The translations under genes and the position numbers were made by a program. From Chersky-806 sp038252255 (GTDB taxonomy: Bacteria; Actinomycetota; Acidimicrobiia; IMCC26256; JAENVU01), in NCBI GenBank assembly GCA_038252255.1, contig JBBSAM010000014.1, positions 42,126 to 106,125 of the forward strand: a stretch of DNA of 64,000 nt, in the 5' to 3' direction. Positions 1 to 7,832 of the stretch are shown in pieces. The notes below the pieces were generated by a model. That model worked only from the letters and a program-made list of their open reading frames with translations. It did not search any database and was not told the DNA's origin. The stretch's first letter is position 1; the number at the start of each line of letters is the position of its first letter.

Positions 1-972
1 GGTCAACGTCGAGTCGTCGGACCACGTCGCCCGCACCAGGCCCTGACCGGCGACGGCATCGCCGACCACGAGCTGAACGCGGGCGACGAGCTGTTCCGCG
101 CCGAGCGCTTTCGGTGGCACCTTCACCGCGACGTGATAGTCGCGGGACTCGTCGCCCCATGACCCGGTGGGGTATTCACGTACGAGTTCAGAGACCTGGA
201 CGGCGCGGTCGCTGAGATCCTCGATCGTCGGGCCGACCTGCCGGACGAACAGCAGCTCGGAGCCCTGTGGCGTCCAGACCCGAAGCTTTGCGTCGGCGAC
301 GCCGCGGCCCATCGAAGCGCGCATCATTGCCTGGAAGTCTTCGGCCATTGCCTCGGGTTGGGCGATGATGTCGACGGAGCCGAGCAGCGCCGACGAGATC
401 CCGCGCAGCTCATTGACCTCCCAGTCTTCGCCCACGCCGCGACAGTCGCACTGGAACATGTCGCGCCCGGCGTCGATTCCCGCCTGGAGATCTCTCGGCG
501 TCTCGGACTCGTCCCGGCCGTCGGTCAGCAAGATCGCGTGCCGCTGGTCGGCCTCGACGGTCGCGAACAGCGCGGCGGCCTCGGTGAGCCAGCTCCCGAT
601 CGCGGTGCCGCCGCCGGGATCCAGGTGTTGGACGGCGAGCTTGGCCTCGGCCCGGGTGTCGGCGCCGGCCTGGACTAGTGCGCGGCGGTCGGGGTAGACG
701 AGGTGCGCGGTGTTGTCGCCGGCGATGACCGCGAACCAGGTCCCGTCAACGATCTCCTCGATCGCCGCGGCGGCGGCCTGGCGCGCCGACACGATCTTGT
801 CGTGGGGCATCGACATCGAGCCCGACGTGTCGACGATGATCACCTCGGCGGCCGCTCCTGACTGCCCCGCGGTGCCCGCACCCTGACAGGTGACAGTCAC
901 GATCGCGTGGACGTCCGTCGCGTCCGCGGGGAGGTACTCGTTCTCGAAGACTTCGGTCGTCCAATCGGCCAT
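1..972 (-). CDS. von Willebrand factor A (vWA) domain protein, 3'-truncated by window edge
   Basis: The frame opens with ATG at 972 (starting MADWTTEVFE) and runs off the left edge, so only the first 324 codons are visible. A vWA fold is indicated by a complete metal-ion-dependent adhesion site: DTSGS at residues 48-52, a later GGGTAIG threonine loop and an LLTDGRDE aspartate loop. There is no signal peptide, so the protein is probably cytoplasmic and binds partners through a bound Mg2+. It lies 18 bases downstream of the PP2C phosphatase gene and is the last visible gene of a nine-gene operon. Kinase, PP2C and vWA together resemble the TerY-P triad of tellurite-type stress systems, where the vWA protein is thought to be an adaptor or substrate. 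That role is inference; the domain call is firm. Confidence 0.88.
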   Translation of the reverse strand, partial: MADWTTEVFENEYLPADATDVHAIVTVTCQGAGTAGQSGAAAEVIIVDTSGSMSMPHDKIVSARQAAAAAIEEIVDGTWFAVIAGDNTAHLVYPDRRALVQAGADTRAEAKLAVQHLDPGGGTAIGSWLTEAAALFATVEADQRHAILLTDGRDESETPRDLQAGIDAGRDMFQCDCRGVGEDWEVNELRGISSALLGSVDIIAQPEAMAEDFQAMMRASMGRGVADAKLRVWTPQGSELLFVRQVGPTIEDLSDRAVQVSELVREYPTGSWGDESRDYHVAVKVPPKALGAEQLVARVQLVVGDAVAGQGLVRATWSDDSTLT

Positions 973-990
973 CGGGTTCTCCTCGGGGAT

Positions 991-2124
991 TCAGGCGGGC
1001 TGGTCGGAGACCGGCACAGGTTCGGTAGTCGGGATGCTCTCTGTGCCGGCTTCGGGCTCCGAGCCCGGTGGGAGGGTGGGTGATGCTGGAACGTGAGCGA
1101 GCGCGACGGTCACATTGTCATGTCCGCCTTGCGCGTTGGCCCAGTCGCAGAGCTCGGAGGCGAGCATGAGCGGATCGTCGCCGATCCGAGCGATGTCATC
1201 CTCGAGGAGCGCGCGGAGCTCCGTAGCCGCGGAGCAGTAGTTCCAGAGCCCATCGCTGCACACGAGGAGCCATCCCCCGGACTCGATGGGCACCGATGTG
1301 CACGTGGGGTCACCGGGAGGTGCGTCCATCCCGAGCCAGCGCGTGATGGCGTGCGCACGGGGATCTGCCTCGGCGACGGTGCGCGCGGTGCCCTGGGCGA
1401 TCTGGGTGCTGGCCCAGGAATCGTCGACCGAGACCTGCACGGTGGCGCCATCGTCGCCGAACCAGTAGCAGCGGCTGTCGCCGACCCAGCCGGCCACGAG
1501 GACGGGACCGTCGGCGATAGCGGCCACGAGCGTGCTCGAGGGCGGGTTCTCACGCGCCCCCACCGCCGCGGCGGAAGCGACGGCGCGCTCTTGGGCCGCG
1601 GCGACGGCCCGGGCCAGGGCCTCGGTCCACAGCTCGACGAGCGCTCGTGCTGTGCGTGACTCCGGCGCCGGCGCCCGTTCGAGCACGTCTCGTGCGGCGC
1701 GGGCGGCCGCGAGCGATGCGACGTCGCTGTCGGTCGATGTGCTGACCCCGTCACACACGACGATCACGATCCGATCCCGTGACGCCGCGAGGGCAGTCGC
1801 ATCCTCATTGCGCGGGTGGACGCGTCCCTTGTCGCAGACCGCGGCGACGTTCGGCGCGACCTGCTCGGTGTAGTGATCGCGTTCGCTGACGGCACGCAGT
1901 CCGCACACGGTGCACCAACCGTCGGCATCGATCTCCCCGCCGCAGGAGCATCGCTGGGCCGCGGAGACTGGAGGCAGCGGCTGAGTCGACACGGCGGTGT
2001 CCGGCGGCTCGGACTCGGCCACCAGATGTGCCTCGGCGGCCGCGTTGCCCAACGTCGCGCCGCAGGTCTCGCAGAACTGGTCGTCGGCGGCGACCGGCGC
2101 GCCGCAGGCCGGGCACTCGGTCAC
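991..2124 (-). CDS. PP2C-family Ser/Thr protein phosphatase with two N-terminal zinc ribbons
   Basis: This 377-residue protein begins with two predicted zinc ribbons: CxxC pairs at residues 4-7 and 18-21, then Cys59, Cys61, Cys71 and Cys74. A full PP2C domain follows. The metal-binding motifs are intact: RNED (105-108), CDG (124-126), GDSR (215-218), SDGLW (290-294) and GGHDN (333-337), so it should be an active Mn2+/Mg2+-dependent phosphoserine/phosphothreonine phosphatase. There is no membrane segment. Its start overlaps the stop of the PknG-like kinase gene by four bases, so it is very likely the opposing phosphatase for that kinase or its substrates. The paired zinc ribbons echo those of the kinase and may mediate docking, which is inference. 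Confidence 0.93.
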   Translation of the reverse strand: MTECPACGAPVAADDQFCETCGATLGNAAAEAHLVAESEPPDTAVSTQPLPPVSAAQRCSCGGEIDADGWCTVCGLRAVSERDHYTEQVAPNVAAVCDKGRVHPRNEDATALAASRDRIVIVVCDGVSTSTDSDVASLAAARAARDVLERAPAPESRTARALVELWTEALARAVAAAQERAVASAAAVGARENPPSSTLVAAIADGPVLVAGWVGDSRCYWFGDDGATVQVSVDDSWASTQIAQGTARTVAEADPRAHAITRWLGMDAPPGDPTCTSVPIESGGWLLVCSDGLWNYCSAATELRALLEDDIARIGDDPLMLASELCDWANAQGGHDNVTVALAHVPASPTLPPGSEPEAGTESIPTTEPVPVSDQPA

Positions 2125-4322
2125 ACGAGCGTCCGCGGTCGGACCGAGTTCGCGGCGTCGACGAGGTTGATGCGTTCGGCACGTTCCGAGGTGAGCGTCG
2201 CCAGATCGCGGTACGCGCGCTCGGCCGCGGCCCGCAGCTCGGGTTCGGTCGCCGCCACGTTGCCGATCGTGGTCTGGGGCTGGTCGCCGGATCGCTCCAC
2301 TTCGGCGATCGCCGCGGTGAGTATGCGCACCAGGATCGTGAGGCGATCGCGCGGGTCCATCGCGATGTTCTCCACGCTGGCCGCCGCGGCGCCGAGATCA
2401 TCGAGGCCCGGCGCCGCGCTCGTCAGAAGGTCGGCGCGGCGCCGGCGGGCCGCGACGTAGGCGGCACTCGTGGGGGCGACGAGGTCCAGGGCCTGCAGGC
2501 TGCCTGCGGCGTCACCGCGGTGCTCGCGGGTGCGGGCCAGGCCGAACGCGGCCGGGGCGACGTAGTTGGCATCCGTCGCGGCGCAGACGGCGTAGAGCTG
2601 CTCCGCGAGATCGCTCGCTCCGGTCTGCTCGCACGCGAGGGCGAGCGCCAGCTTCGGCGCGAGCTCGCCCGGTACCTCGCCCAGAACGGTGTTGAAGGAC
2701 GTCGCAGCCGACTCGAAGTCCGATCGGGCCAGTGCGGCCAGCCCGGAGAGCCAGACCGCGCGCCACTCCCACGGATTGTCGGTGAGGACGTCGTTCACGA
2801 CCTGCTCGGCGACCGGGAACATCCCAGCGTCGATCGCCGCGCGTGCCTTGGCCAGCTGCACTTCGACGCTCTGCTCCGGCGCCTGCTCGAGCACCTGGAG
2901 CCGCTGCGCGCCGTCGGCGAGGGACACGCCGGCCAGCCAGGTGGCGGACGGGTCCGATCGATCGATGCGCAGCGCCGGGAGATCGGTCCACGAGAGATCG
3001 GCGCCGGCGCCGGTGGGCGCGCCGAACAGGGAGGAGGGGTTGGAGTGAGCGGCCGCGGTGACGCCGGTGTCGACGGCCACGATCTCGCGCAGCACGCCGA
3101 GCAGCTGGTCGCGCAGCTCGTCCGCGGATTGGAAGCGGTCGTCGGGATTCGTGGCGGTGGCCTTTTCGAGCGCGCGGTAGAGCGAGTCGTAGCGCTGGAA
3201 CAGCACGGTGTCGTCGACGGGAGGCAGCTCCGCTGCGTACGTCGACTGGTACCCACGAAACTCCATCGCCAGGACCGCAAGGGTTCGCCCGACGGTGAAG
3301 ATGTCGCTCGCGACGCTCGGCCCCACGTCGGCGACTTCGGGGGCCTGATAGCCGACGGTGCCGTAGATGGCCGACTGGTCGTCGTCGATGCGCCGGACCC
3401 CGCCGAGGTCGATGAGCGTGATCGAGTCACCGGCCTGGATGACGTTGTCGGGCTTGAAGTCGCAGTAGACGAGCCCCTGGGAGTGGAGGTACGAGAAGGC
3501 GGGGAGGATCTCGATGATGTAGGCGGTCGCCTGGTCCGCCGGGAGCGCGTCGTACTTCCCGCCGTTCGCGTCCATTCGGTCCTTCAGGATCTGCTTGAGC
3601 GAACGGCCACCGACGTACTCCATGACGATGTAGCCGGCGCCGTCGAAGCTCGCGAAGTTGTAGATCTCGAGGATCAGCGGGTGTTGCACCTCGGCGAGGA
3701 ACTGGCGCTCCGCCACCGCGGCTTCGAATGCGTCCACGTCGCCGGTGTTCAGCAGGCCCTTGAGGACGACGTACCGCTCGGAGACGTTGTGGTCGCGGGC
3801 GAGGTAGATCCAGCCCAGTCCACCGTGCGCGATGCAGCCGACGACACCGTACTGACCCCCGACGACGTCACCCTCGTGCAGCTTCGGCGCGAATGAGTAC
3901 GGCGTGCGGCACTTCGGGCAGAAGCCCTCGGTGCGGCCGGGCTTGCCGTCACGCGACCGGCCGACGGGCGCGCTGCACGAGGAGCAGAAGCGCTTCTCCT
4001 CGCGCACCGATGGGTCCGTGAGCACGGCAGATTGCGGGTCCGCGACCGGGGCGGCAGGAACGTTGGTGATGCCGGCGCCGAGATGCTGGACCCGGTTCGT
4101 CGCGGTGATCAGCCGGCGAGTCGGACGACTCAGGCCGGCGCGGGCCGAGCCGATGGGGGTGCTCGAGAGCTTCATCGAGATGCTCGAGCTCCGGCCGGTG
4201 GCGCCGGAGACGCGGGCGGAGCTCGCGGACGACTCGGCGGGTCCGGGGGATCCGCAGACGTTGCAGTAGCCGTCTTCGATCTCGCCGGTGCACCCGGGTT
4301 CGGTGCAGTGCTGCGCGGTCAC
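2121..4322 (-). CDS. pknG: PknG-like Ser/Thr protein kinase (zinc ribbon-rubredoxin-kinase-TPR)
   Basis: The 733-residue protein has the order seen in mycobacterial PknG: a disordered N-terminus, a rubredoxin-like metal site (Cys113, Cys116, Cys135, Cys138), a kinase domain (about 155-420) and a C-terminal helical TPR region (about 480-733). The LGAG motif near residue 81 is also PknG-like. Kinase residues are present: Lys188 (VVLKG), Glu205, the catalytic loop YCDFKPDN (286-293), DLG (305-307) and APE (327-329). The YCD in place of HRD is typical of PknG, which has an N at the middle position. An additional zinc ribbon at Cys6, Cys11, Cys20 and Cys23 is an addition to the usual layout. In mycobacteria PknG phosphorylates the FHA protein GarA/OdhI to control glutamate metabolism; no FHA gene is visible here. 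Confidence 0.93.
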   Translation of the reverse strand: MTAQHCTEPGCTGEIEDGYCNVCGSPGPAESSASSARVSGATGRSSSISMKLSSTPIGSARAGLSRPTRRLITATNRVQHLGAGITNVPAAPVADPQSAVLTDPSVREEKRFCSSCSAPVGRSRDGKPGRTEGFCPKCRTPYSFAPKLHEGDVVGGQYGVVGCIAHGGLGWIYLARDHNVSERYVVLKGLLNTGDVDAFEAAVAERQFLAEVQHPLILEIYNFASFDGAGYIVMEYVGGRSLKQILKDRMDANGGKYDALPADQATAYIIEILPAFSYLHSQGLVYCDFKPDNVIQAGDSITLIDLGGVRRIDDDQSAIYGTVGYQAPEVADVGPSVASDIFTVGRTLAVLAMEFRGYQSTYAAELPPVDDTVLFQRYDSLYRALEKATATNPDDRFQSADELRDQLLGVLREIVAVDTGVTAAAHSNPSSLFGAPTGAGADLSWTDLPALRIDRSDPSATWLAGVSLADGAQRLQVLEQAPEQSVEVQLAKARAAIDAGMFPVAEQVVNDVLTDNPWEWRAVWLSGLAALARSDFESAATSFNTVLGEVPGELAPKLALALACEQTGASDLAEQLYAVCAATDANYVAPAAFGLARTREHRGDAAGSLQALDLVAPTSAAYVAARRRRADLLTSAAPGLDDLGAAAASVENIAMDPRDRLTILVRILTAAIAEVERSGDQPQTTIGNVAATEPELRAAAERAYRDLATLTSERAERINLVDAANSVRPRTLV

Positions 4323-5521
4323 GATTGCTCCCTCTCGAAGTTCGGTTCGACGACGTGGTCTGCGCCCACCGCGACGCGCACCATGTGCTGGTAACGCTCG
4401 ACCAGCTCCCGGGCTTCCCGAAGATCGCAGGGGGCAGTCCAGAGCACATCACGGGCAGCTCGGTAGGCATCGGTCAGCGGCGCATCCTCCGCGAGCCCGG
4501 ATCGCCCGACGCGGGTTCGATAGGCCCCGAGCAGCCCGCGCAGGTCTTCGCGCGCCGCGAGCGGCGCGCCGTATCGCGCTTCGGCTTCGTCGAGGGCCGC
4601 AGCGCACCGCTCGATCCGTCGGGCGTACTCGTCGAGCTCGCCCCGTGCCGCAGCCCACTCGGCCGCGGTCGATGCGTCGCCGGTCGGCGACTCCGGAGCC
4701 TCACCGAGCGCGGTGACGTTCGGTACCGCAAGGCGCGGCGGATCGGTGATCCTCGAGCGGCACCGCTGCGCCAGCGCATCGACCGTCGCGGCGCGTGCCT
4801 CGAGCTCGGCGTAGCGCAGCTGGAGCTTCGCGAGCAGGTGGGCCGTGCTCGTCCGCAGCGCGGTCTCTTTGATGAGGTCACGCTCGAGCCCGGTCACCTT
4901 GGTGTCGAGCGCATTCACGGCCGTCGTGATTCGCTCGCGATCCTTGCTCTCCAGCGCGGCGTCGAGCTGCTCGGCGAGCTGGTCGAGGTCCGACGTTGGC
5001 ATCCCGAGCACCTTGGCCTGGGCGCGACACCGGTCGATCGCGGCCCGGACCGCGATGATCCGTCCGGCGACCCCTGAGCCCGCGACCGCGTCGGACGAGA
5101 GCGCCGCAGCCAGCCGGTCGGTGAGTGCCGCCGCGAGGGTGCCCGCCTCCGTGAGCGTGAACGCGGAGGGCGCGCCGAGCGGATCGGGCAGCCGACCCCA
5201 CATCAGGACGGCGAGCCGGGCGAGCTCTTCGGGGCCGACGCGTCCGCTGTCCCACGCGGCGACGAGCTCGTCGCGACGCGCCTTGATGGACTGGAACAGA
5301 GACATCGCGAGCGTGATGTCCTGCGTGTAGTGGCCCGGGTCGCCGGCGAGCTGCGCGCCGGCGTCGAGCTGATCGAGCGAGGTGCGCAGGCTGGTGATCC
5401 ACCGGTCGAGCTCTTCCAGGAAGACCAGCGCGGCCGGCGCTGAAGGCGCGACCGTGAGCTGACCGGGCGGCACCGGCGGCGCGCTCGAGGCCTTCGGAGG
5501 AGCGGTCGTGGGCTCGTTCAC
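4319..5521 (-). CDS. Helical, coiled-coil-like protein of unknown function between glnH and pknG
   Basis: I do not recognise this 400-residue protein. The start chosen is the GTG at 5521 (MNEPTTAPPK) because it overlaps the glnH stop as GTGA; an upstream in-frame start at 5602 would lie inside glnH. A Pro/Ala-rich N-terminus of about 30 residues is followed by an almost wholly alpha-helical, charged sequence. Heptad-like stretches lie around residues 180-240, and there is no signal peptide or clear membrane helix. It ends with a four-base overlap into pknG. The mycobacterial glnX-glnH-pknG cluster has no such gene, so it may be an adaptor or substrate specific to this lineage. That role is inferred only from position. 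Confidence 0.8.
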   Translation of the reverse strand: MNEPTTAPPKASSAPPVPPGQLTVAPSAPAALVFLEELDRWITSLRTSLDQLDAGAQLAGDPGHYTQDITLAMSLFQSIKARRDELVAAWDSGRVGPEELARLAVLMWGRLPDPLGAPSAFTLTEAGTLAAALTDRLAAALSSDAVAGSGVAGRIIAVRAAIDRCRAQAKVLGMPTSDLDQLAEQLDAALESKDRERITTAVNALDTKVTGLERDLIKETALRTSTAHLLAKLQLRYAELEARAATVDALAQRCRSRITDPPRLAVPNVTALGEAPESPTGDASTAAEWAAARGELDEYARRIERCAAALDEAEARYGAPLAAREDLRGLLGAYRTRVGRSGLAEDAPLTDAYRAARDVLWTAPCDLREARELVERYQHMVRVAVGADHVVEPNFEREQS

Positions 5522-6489
5522 GGGTTGCGCCCGTACACCGCGGGCGGAGGTTCCGGGACCGCGCCGGTCGGTGCGAACCAATGGGCGTACATCTGCTTCC
5601 ATGTCCCGCTGGTGCGCACCTGTGCGAGCACCTTGTTCACGAACTGCACGAAGTCTGGGTGCTTCTTCGAGATGCCGAGGCCGTACGGCTCGCTCGTCAG
5701 TGCCGGCCCGATGACCTTGGCGTACGGGTCCTGTGCGACGAAGCCGTCGAGGACGGTGTCGTCACCGGTGACCGAGTCGACCTTGCCCTGTTGGAAGAGC
5801 ACCATGCAATCGGAGATGTCGTCGACCGGCACGACCTTGACCTTCGGGTAGTTCTTGAGGTTGTCGATGTTCGTCGACCCGTTGGCCGCGCACATCCGCT
5901 TGCCGTCGAGGTCGGCGATGCTGGTTGCTTTGGAGTCGGTGCGGACGAGCACCTTCTGGCCCGCGTCGAAGTACTGCGATGAGAAGTCGATCTGCTGCCA
6001 GCGCTCGCAGTTGACGGTCATCACGTCGGCGACGATGTCGATGGCACCGCTCTGGAGATCCGGGATGCGCTGGGCGTAGGTGAGCACCTTGTACTCCACC
6101 CGGTTGGGATCGCCGAAGATCGCCTGCGCCACCTGGCGGACCAGGTCCACGTCGAACCCCTCGAGCTGGCCCGTGAGTGGGTTGCGGTAGCCGAACAGAA
6201 GCGTGTCGGCAGCGACGCCGGCGATCAGCCGGCCGCGCGCCTGGATCTCGGCCATGTACGTGCCCGACGGCATGTTGCCGGGCGGGGGCAGGGGACCGTT
6301 CGGAGCGATCGAGGCGACGGCGTTGCCGCAGTTCACGACCGGCGCCGCGGCAGGCGCGGTGGTGGTCGTGGTCTTGGGCGTCGATCGGTGGCTGCCCGAA
6401 TCGGATCCGGTGCATGCGGCGAGCGCGACAACGGCCACGGCTATGAACACCGCCAGTGCAGTGCGCCGCCGCTGGTCCCGGATCGTCAT
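5518..6489 (-). CDS. glnH: Glutamate/aspartate-binding lipoprotein (SBP family 3), GlnH-like
   Basis: The ATG at 6489 is chosen because it overlaps the glnX stop as ATGA and is followed directly by a lipoprotein signal: basic residues, a hydrophobic helix and the lipobox LAAC with Cys26. The 323-residue product then reads as a family 3 periplasmic amino-acid-binding protein, with RGRLIAGV near the start of the mature fold, GFDVDLVRQVA, QSGAIDIVADVMTV and a C-terminal YGLGISK. There are no ABC permease or ATPase genes beside it. In mycobacteria the equivalent lipoprotein senses extracellular glutamate/aspartate and passes the signal through GlnX to PknG rather than importing the amino acid, and the gene order here is the same. 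Ligand identity is inferred from the family. Confidence 0.92.
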   Translation of the reverse strand: MTIRDQRRRTALAVFIAVAVVALAACTGSDSGSHRSTPKTTTTTAPAAAPVVNCGNAVASIAPNGPLPPPGNMPSGTYMAEIQARGRLIAGVAADTLLFGYRNPLTGQLEGFDVDLVRQVAQAIFGDPNRVEYKVLTYAQRIPDLQSGAIDIVADVMTVNCERWQQIDFSSQYFDAGQKVLVRTDSKATSIADLDGKRMCAANGSTNIDNLKNYPKVKVVPVDDISDCMVLFQQGKVDSVTGDDTVLDGFVAQDPYAKVIGPALTSEPYGLGISKKHPDFVQFVNKVLAQVRTSGTWKQMYAHWFAPTGAVPEPPPAVYGRNP

Positions 6490-7832
6490 CGATACTCTCG
6501 CAGCCGCTGGTTGACGCCGCGCCACGTGGCGACGGCGGCCGCGATGCCGGACAGGAGCAGGATCCAGGACAGCGCGGTGAGCGGAAGTCGCGCGTCGTCG
6601 AGATCGTTGGCCAGCGCGCTCGCTTCGCTCGAGAGCGCCTTGCCGGACACGGTCTCGAAGGTCGCGAACGCGCGATTCGCTGCGCCGTCGCCGGTGGCCG
6701 CCGCAACGGCCTGATCCCAGCTCCCGGCGTCGTCGAGCTTCCGCACCATTCTGTGCTGGGTGAGGTACTGCTGCAGCGTGGCGATCGTCCGCGCCTGCTG
6801 GTTCGAGCCCGAAGGCGTCTGGCTTCCCGATCCGATCGCTTCCAATGCTGTCTGCGACACCGCCTTGAACCGATCCTCGTACGGCTGTCCCGAACCGCGA
6901 TTGATGAGGGTGAGCGCTTCGGCGCTCTTGGCGTCGAACGCATTGATGCGTGCAGTGGCCAGCGCGACGGTCTGCGTATACGCGCCGTCGCGGGCGTTGT
7001 TCGCTTCCGTCCTGGACCAGAACATGACCCCGAGCCCGACGAGTCCGACGATGATCACGATGGCGCTGGCGACCACCAGCGACGGATTGAAGACGCGGCG
7101 GGTCTTGAGGTACACCCAGACCTGCAGCACCGCGAGCGCGACCACCACGACGATCAGGAAGAACGCCAGCAACGCCAGCCGGGAGTCGGCCGCGTCGGTC
7201 GACGTCTGGACCCGTTGGTTTTCGTCTTTGACCAGGGCCGCGAGCGGGGGGAGCGCGTCGGTCCGGATGAGATTCGACGCCTGGCGCAGATACGCGGCTC
7301 CGATCGGGAACCCCTGCCGGTTGTTCGCGCGCGCGGACTCGATGAGCCCGGTGTAGGTCGTGAGGACACGGTTCACGCGTTCCAGCACGACCGCGTCGCC
7401 GGAGTTCGCGCTCGCGGCTTCCGCGAGCGTGCGAGCGGCGGTCGAGATGCCGTTGGTGTAACCGTTCCGAACTGCCGTCGCTTCGAGGCCACCGACGAGG
7501 AAGGCGTTCGTGGCGTTCGCGTCGGCCTTCGCGAGGCTGGTCCGGATCGTCTGCACCCGAACCAGCTGGGCGGCGTCGCTGCGGGCATTGCTGATGTCGG
7601 TGTTCAGCCGCGCCGCAGCAAGGAACGCGAATGCACCGAAGAACAGGCATGCGGTGATCGCGATCGCGCCGAGTAGCCGCATGCGGCCCGGCGTACCTGC
7701 GAACGCTCCGGCCACGATCTCCCGAGCACGCGAGGGCCGGCGAGGCACCTGCGCGCCAGCGGCCGGGGGTGCCCAGCTCGGGCGGCTCGGGTCCGACGGC
7801 GCGGGTGGAGGCGTTGTCGTCGGCGCGCTCAC
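6486..7832 (-). CDS. glnX: GlnX-like four-helix membrane signalling protein
   Basis: The 448-residue protein has a proline-rich cytoplasmic N-terminus and four predicted membrane helices at about residues 52-73, 219-242, 251-272 and 417-438. These separate two extracytoplasmic helical segments (about 75-218 and 274-416), like the four-helix sensor domains of chemoreceptors. This is the layout of mycobacterial GlnX, which links the lipoprotein GlnH outside the membrane to the kinase PknG inside. It overlaps the AAA+ gene upstream (GTGA) and glnH downstream (ATGA) by four bases each. No enzymatic motif is visible. The assignment rests on topology and conserved gene order rather than on a catalytic signature. 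Confidence 0.85.
   Translation of the reverse strand: MSAPTTTPPPAPSDPSRPSWAPPAAGAQVPRRPSRAREIVAGAFAGTPGRMRLLGAIAITACLFFGAFAFLAAARLNTDISNARSDAAQLVRVQTIRTSLAKADANATNAFLVGGLEATAVRNGYTNGISTAARTLAEAASANSGDAVVLERVNRVLTTYTGLIESARANNRQGFPIGAAYLRQASNLIRTDALPPLAALVKDENQRVQTSTDAADSRLALLAFFLIVVVVALAVLQVWVYLKTRRVFNPSLVVASAIVIIVGLVGLGVMFWSRTEANNARDGAYTQTVALATARINAFDAKSAEALTLINRGSGQPYEDRFKAVSQTALEAIGSGSQTPSGSNQQARTIATLQQYLTQHRMVRKLDDAGSWDQAVAAATGDGAANRAFATFETVSGKALSSEASALANDLDDARLPLTALSWILLLSGIAAAVATWRGVNQRLREYR

Noticed and set aside
2028..3896. A 622-codon plus-strand open frame opposite the kinase gene
   Set aside because: It mirrors the codon structure of the PknG-like gene on the other strand, has no recognisable domain and is full of Arg/Gly/Asp. 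Long antisense frames are expected in high-G+C DNA.
6490..7650. A longer upstream start that would extend the GlnH frame back to 7650
   Set aside because: The extension overlaps glnX on the same strand, lacks domain signal and would bury the lipoprotein signal. ATG 6489 with an ATGA overlap is clearly the start.
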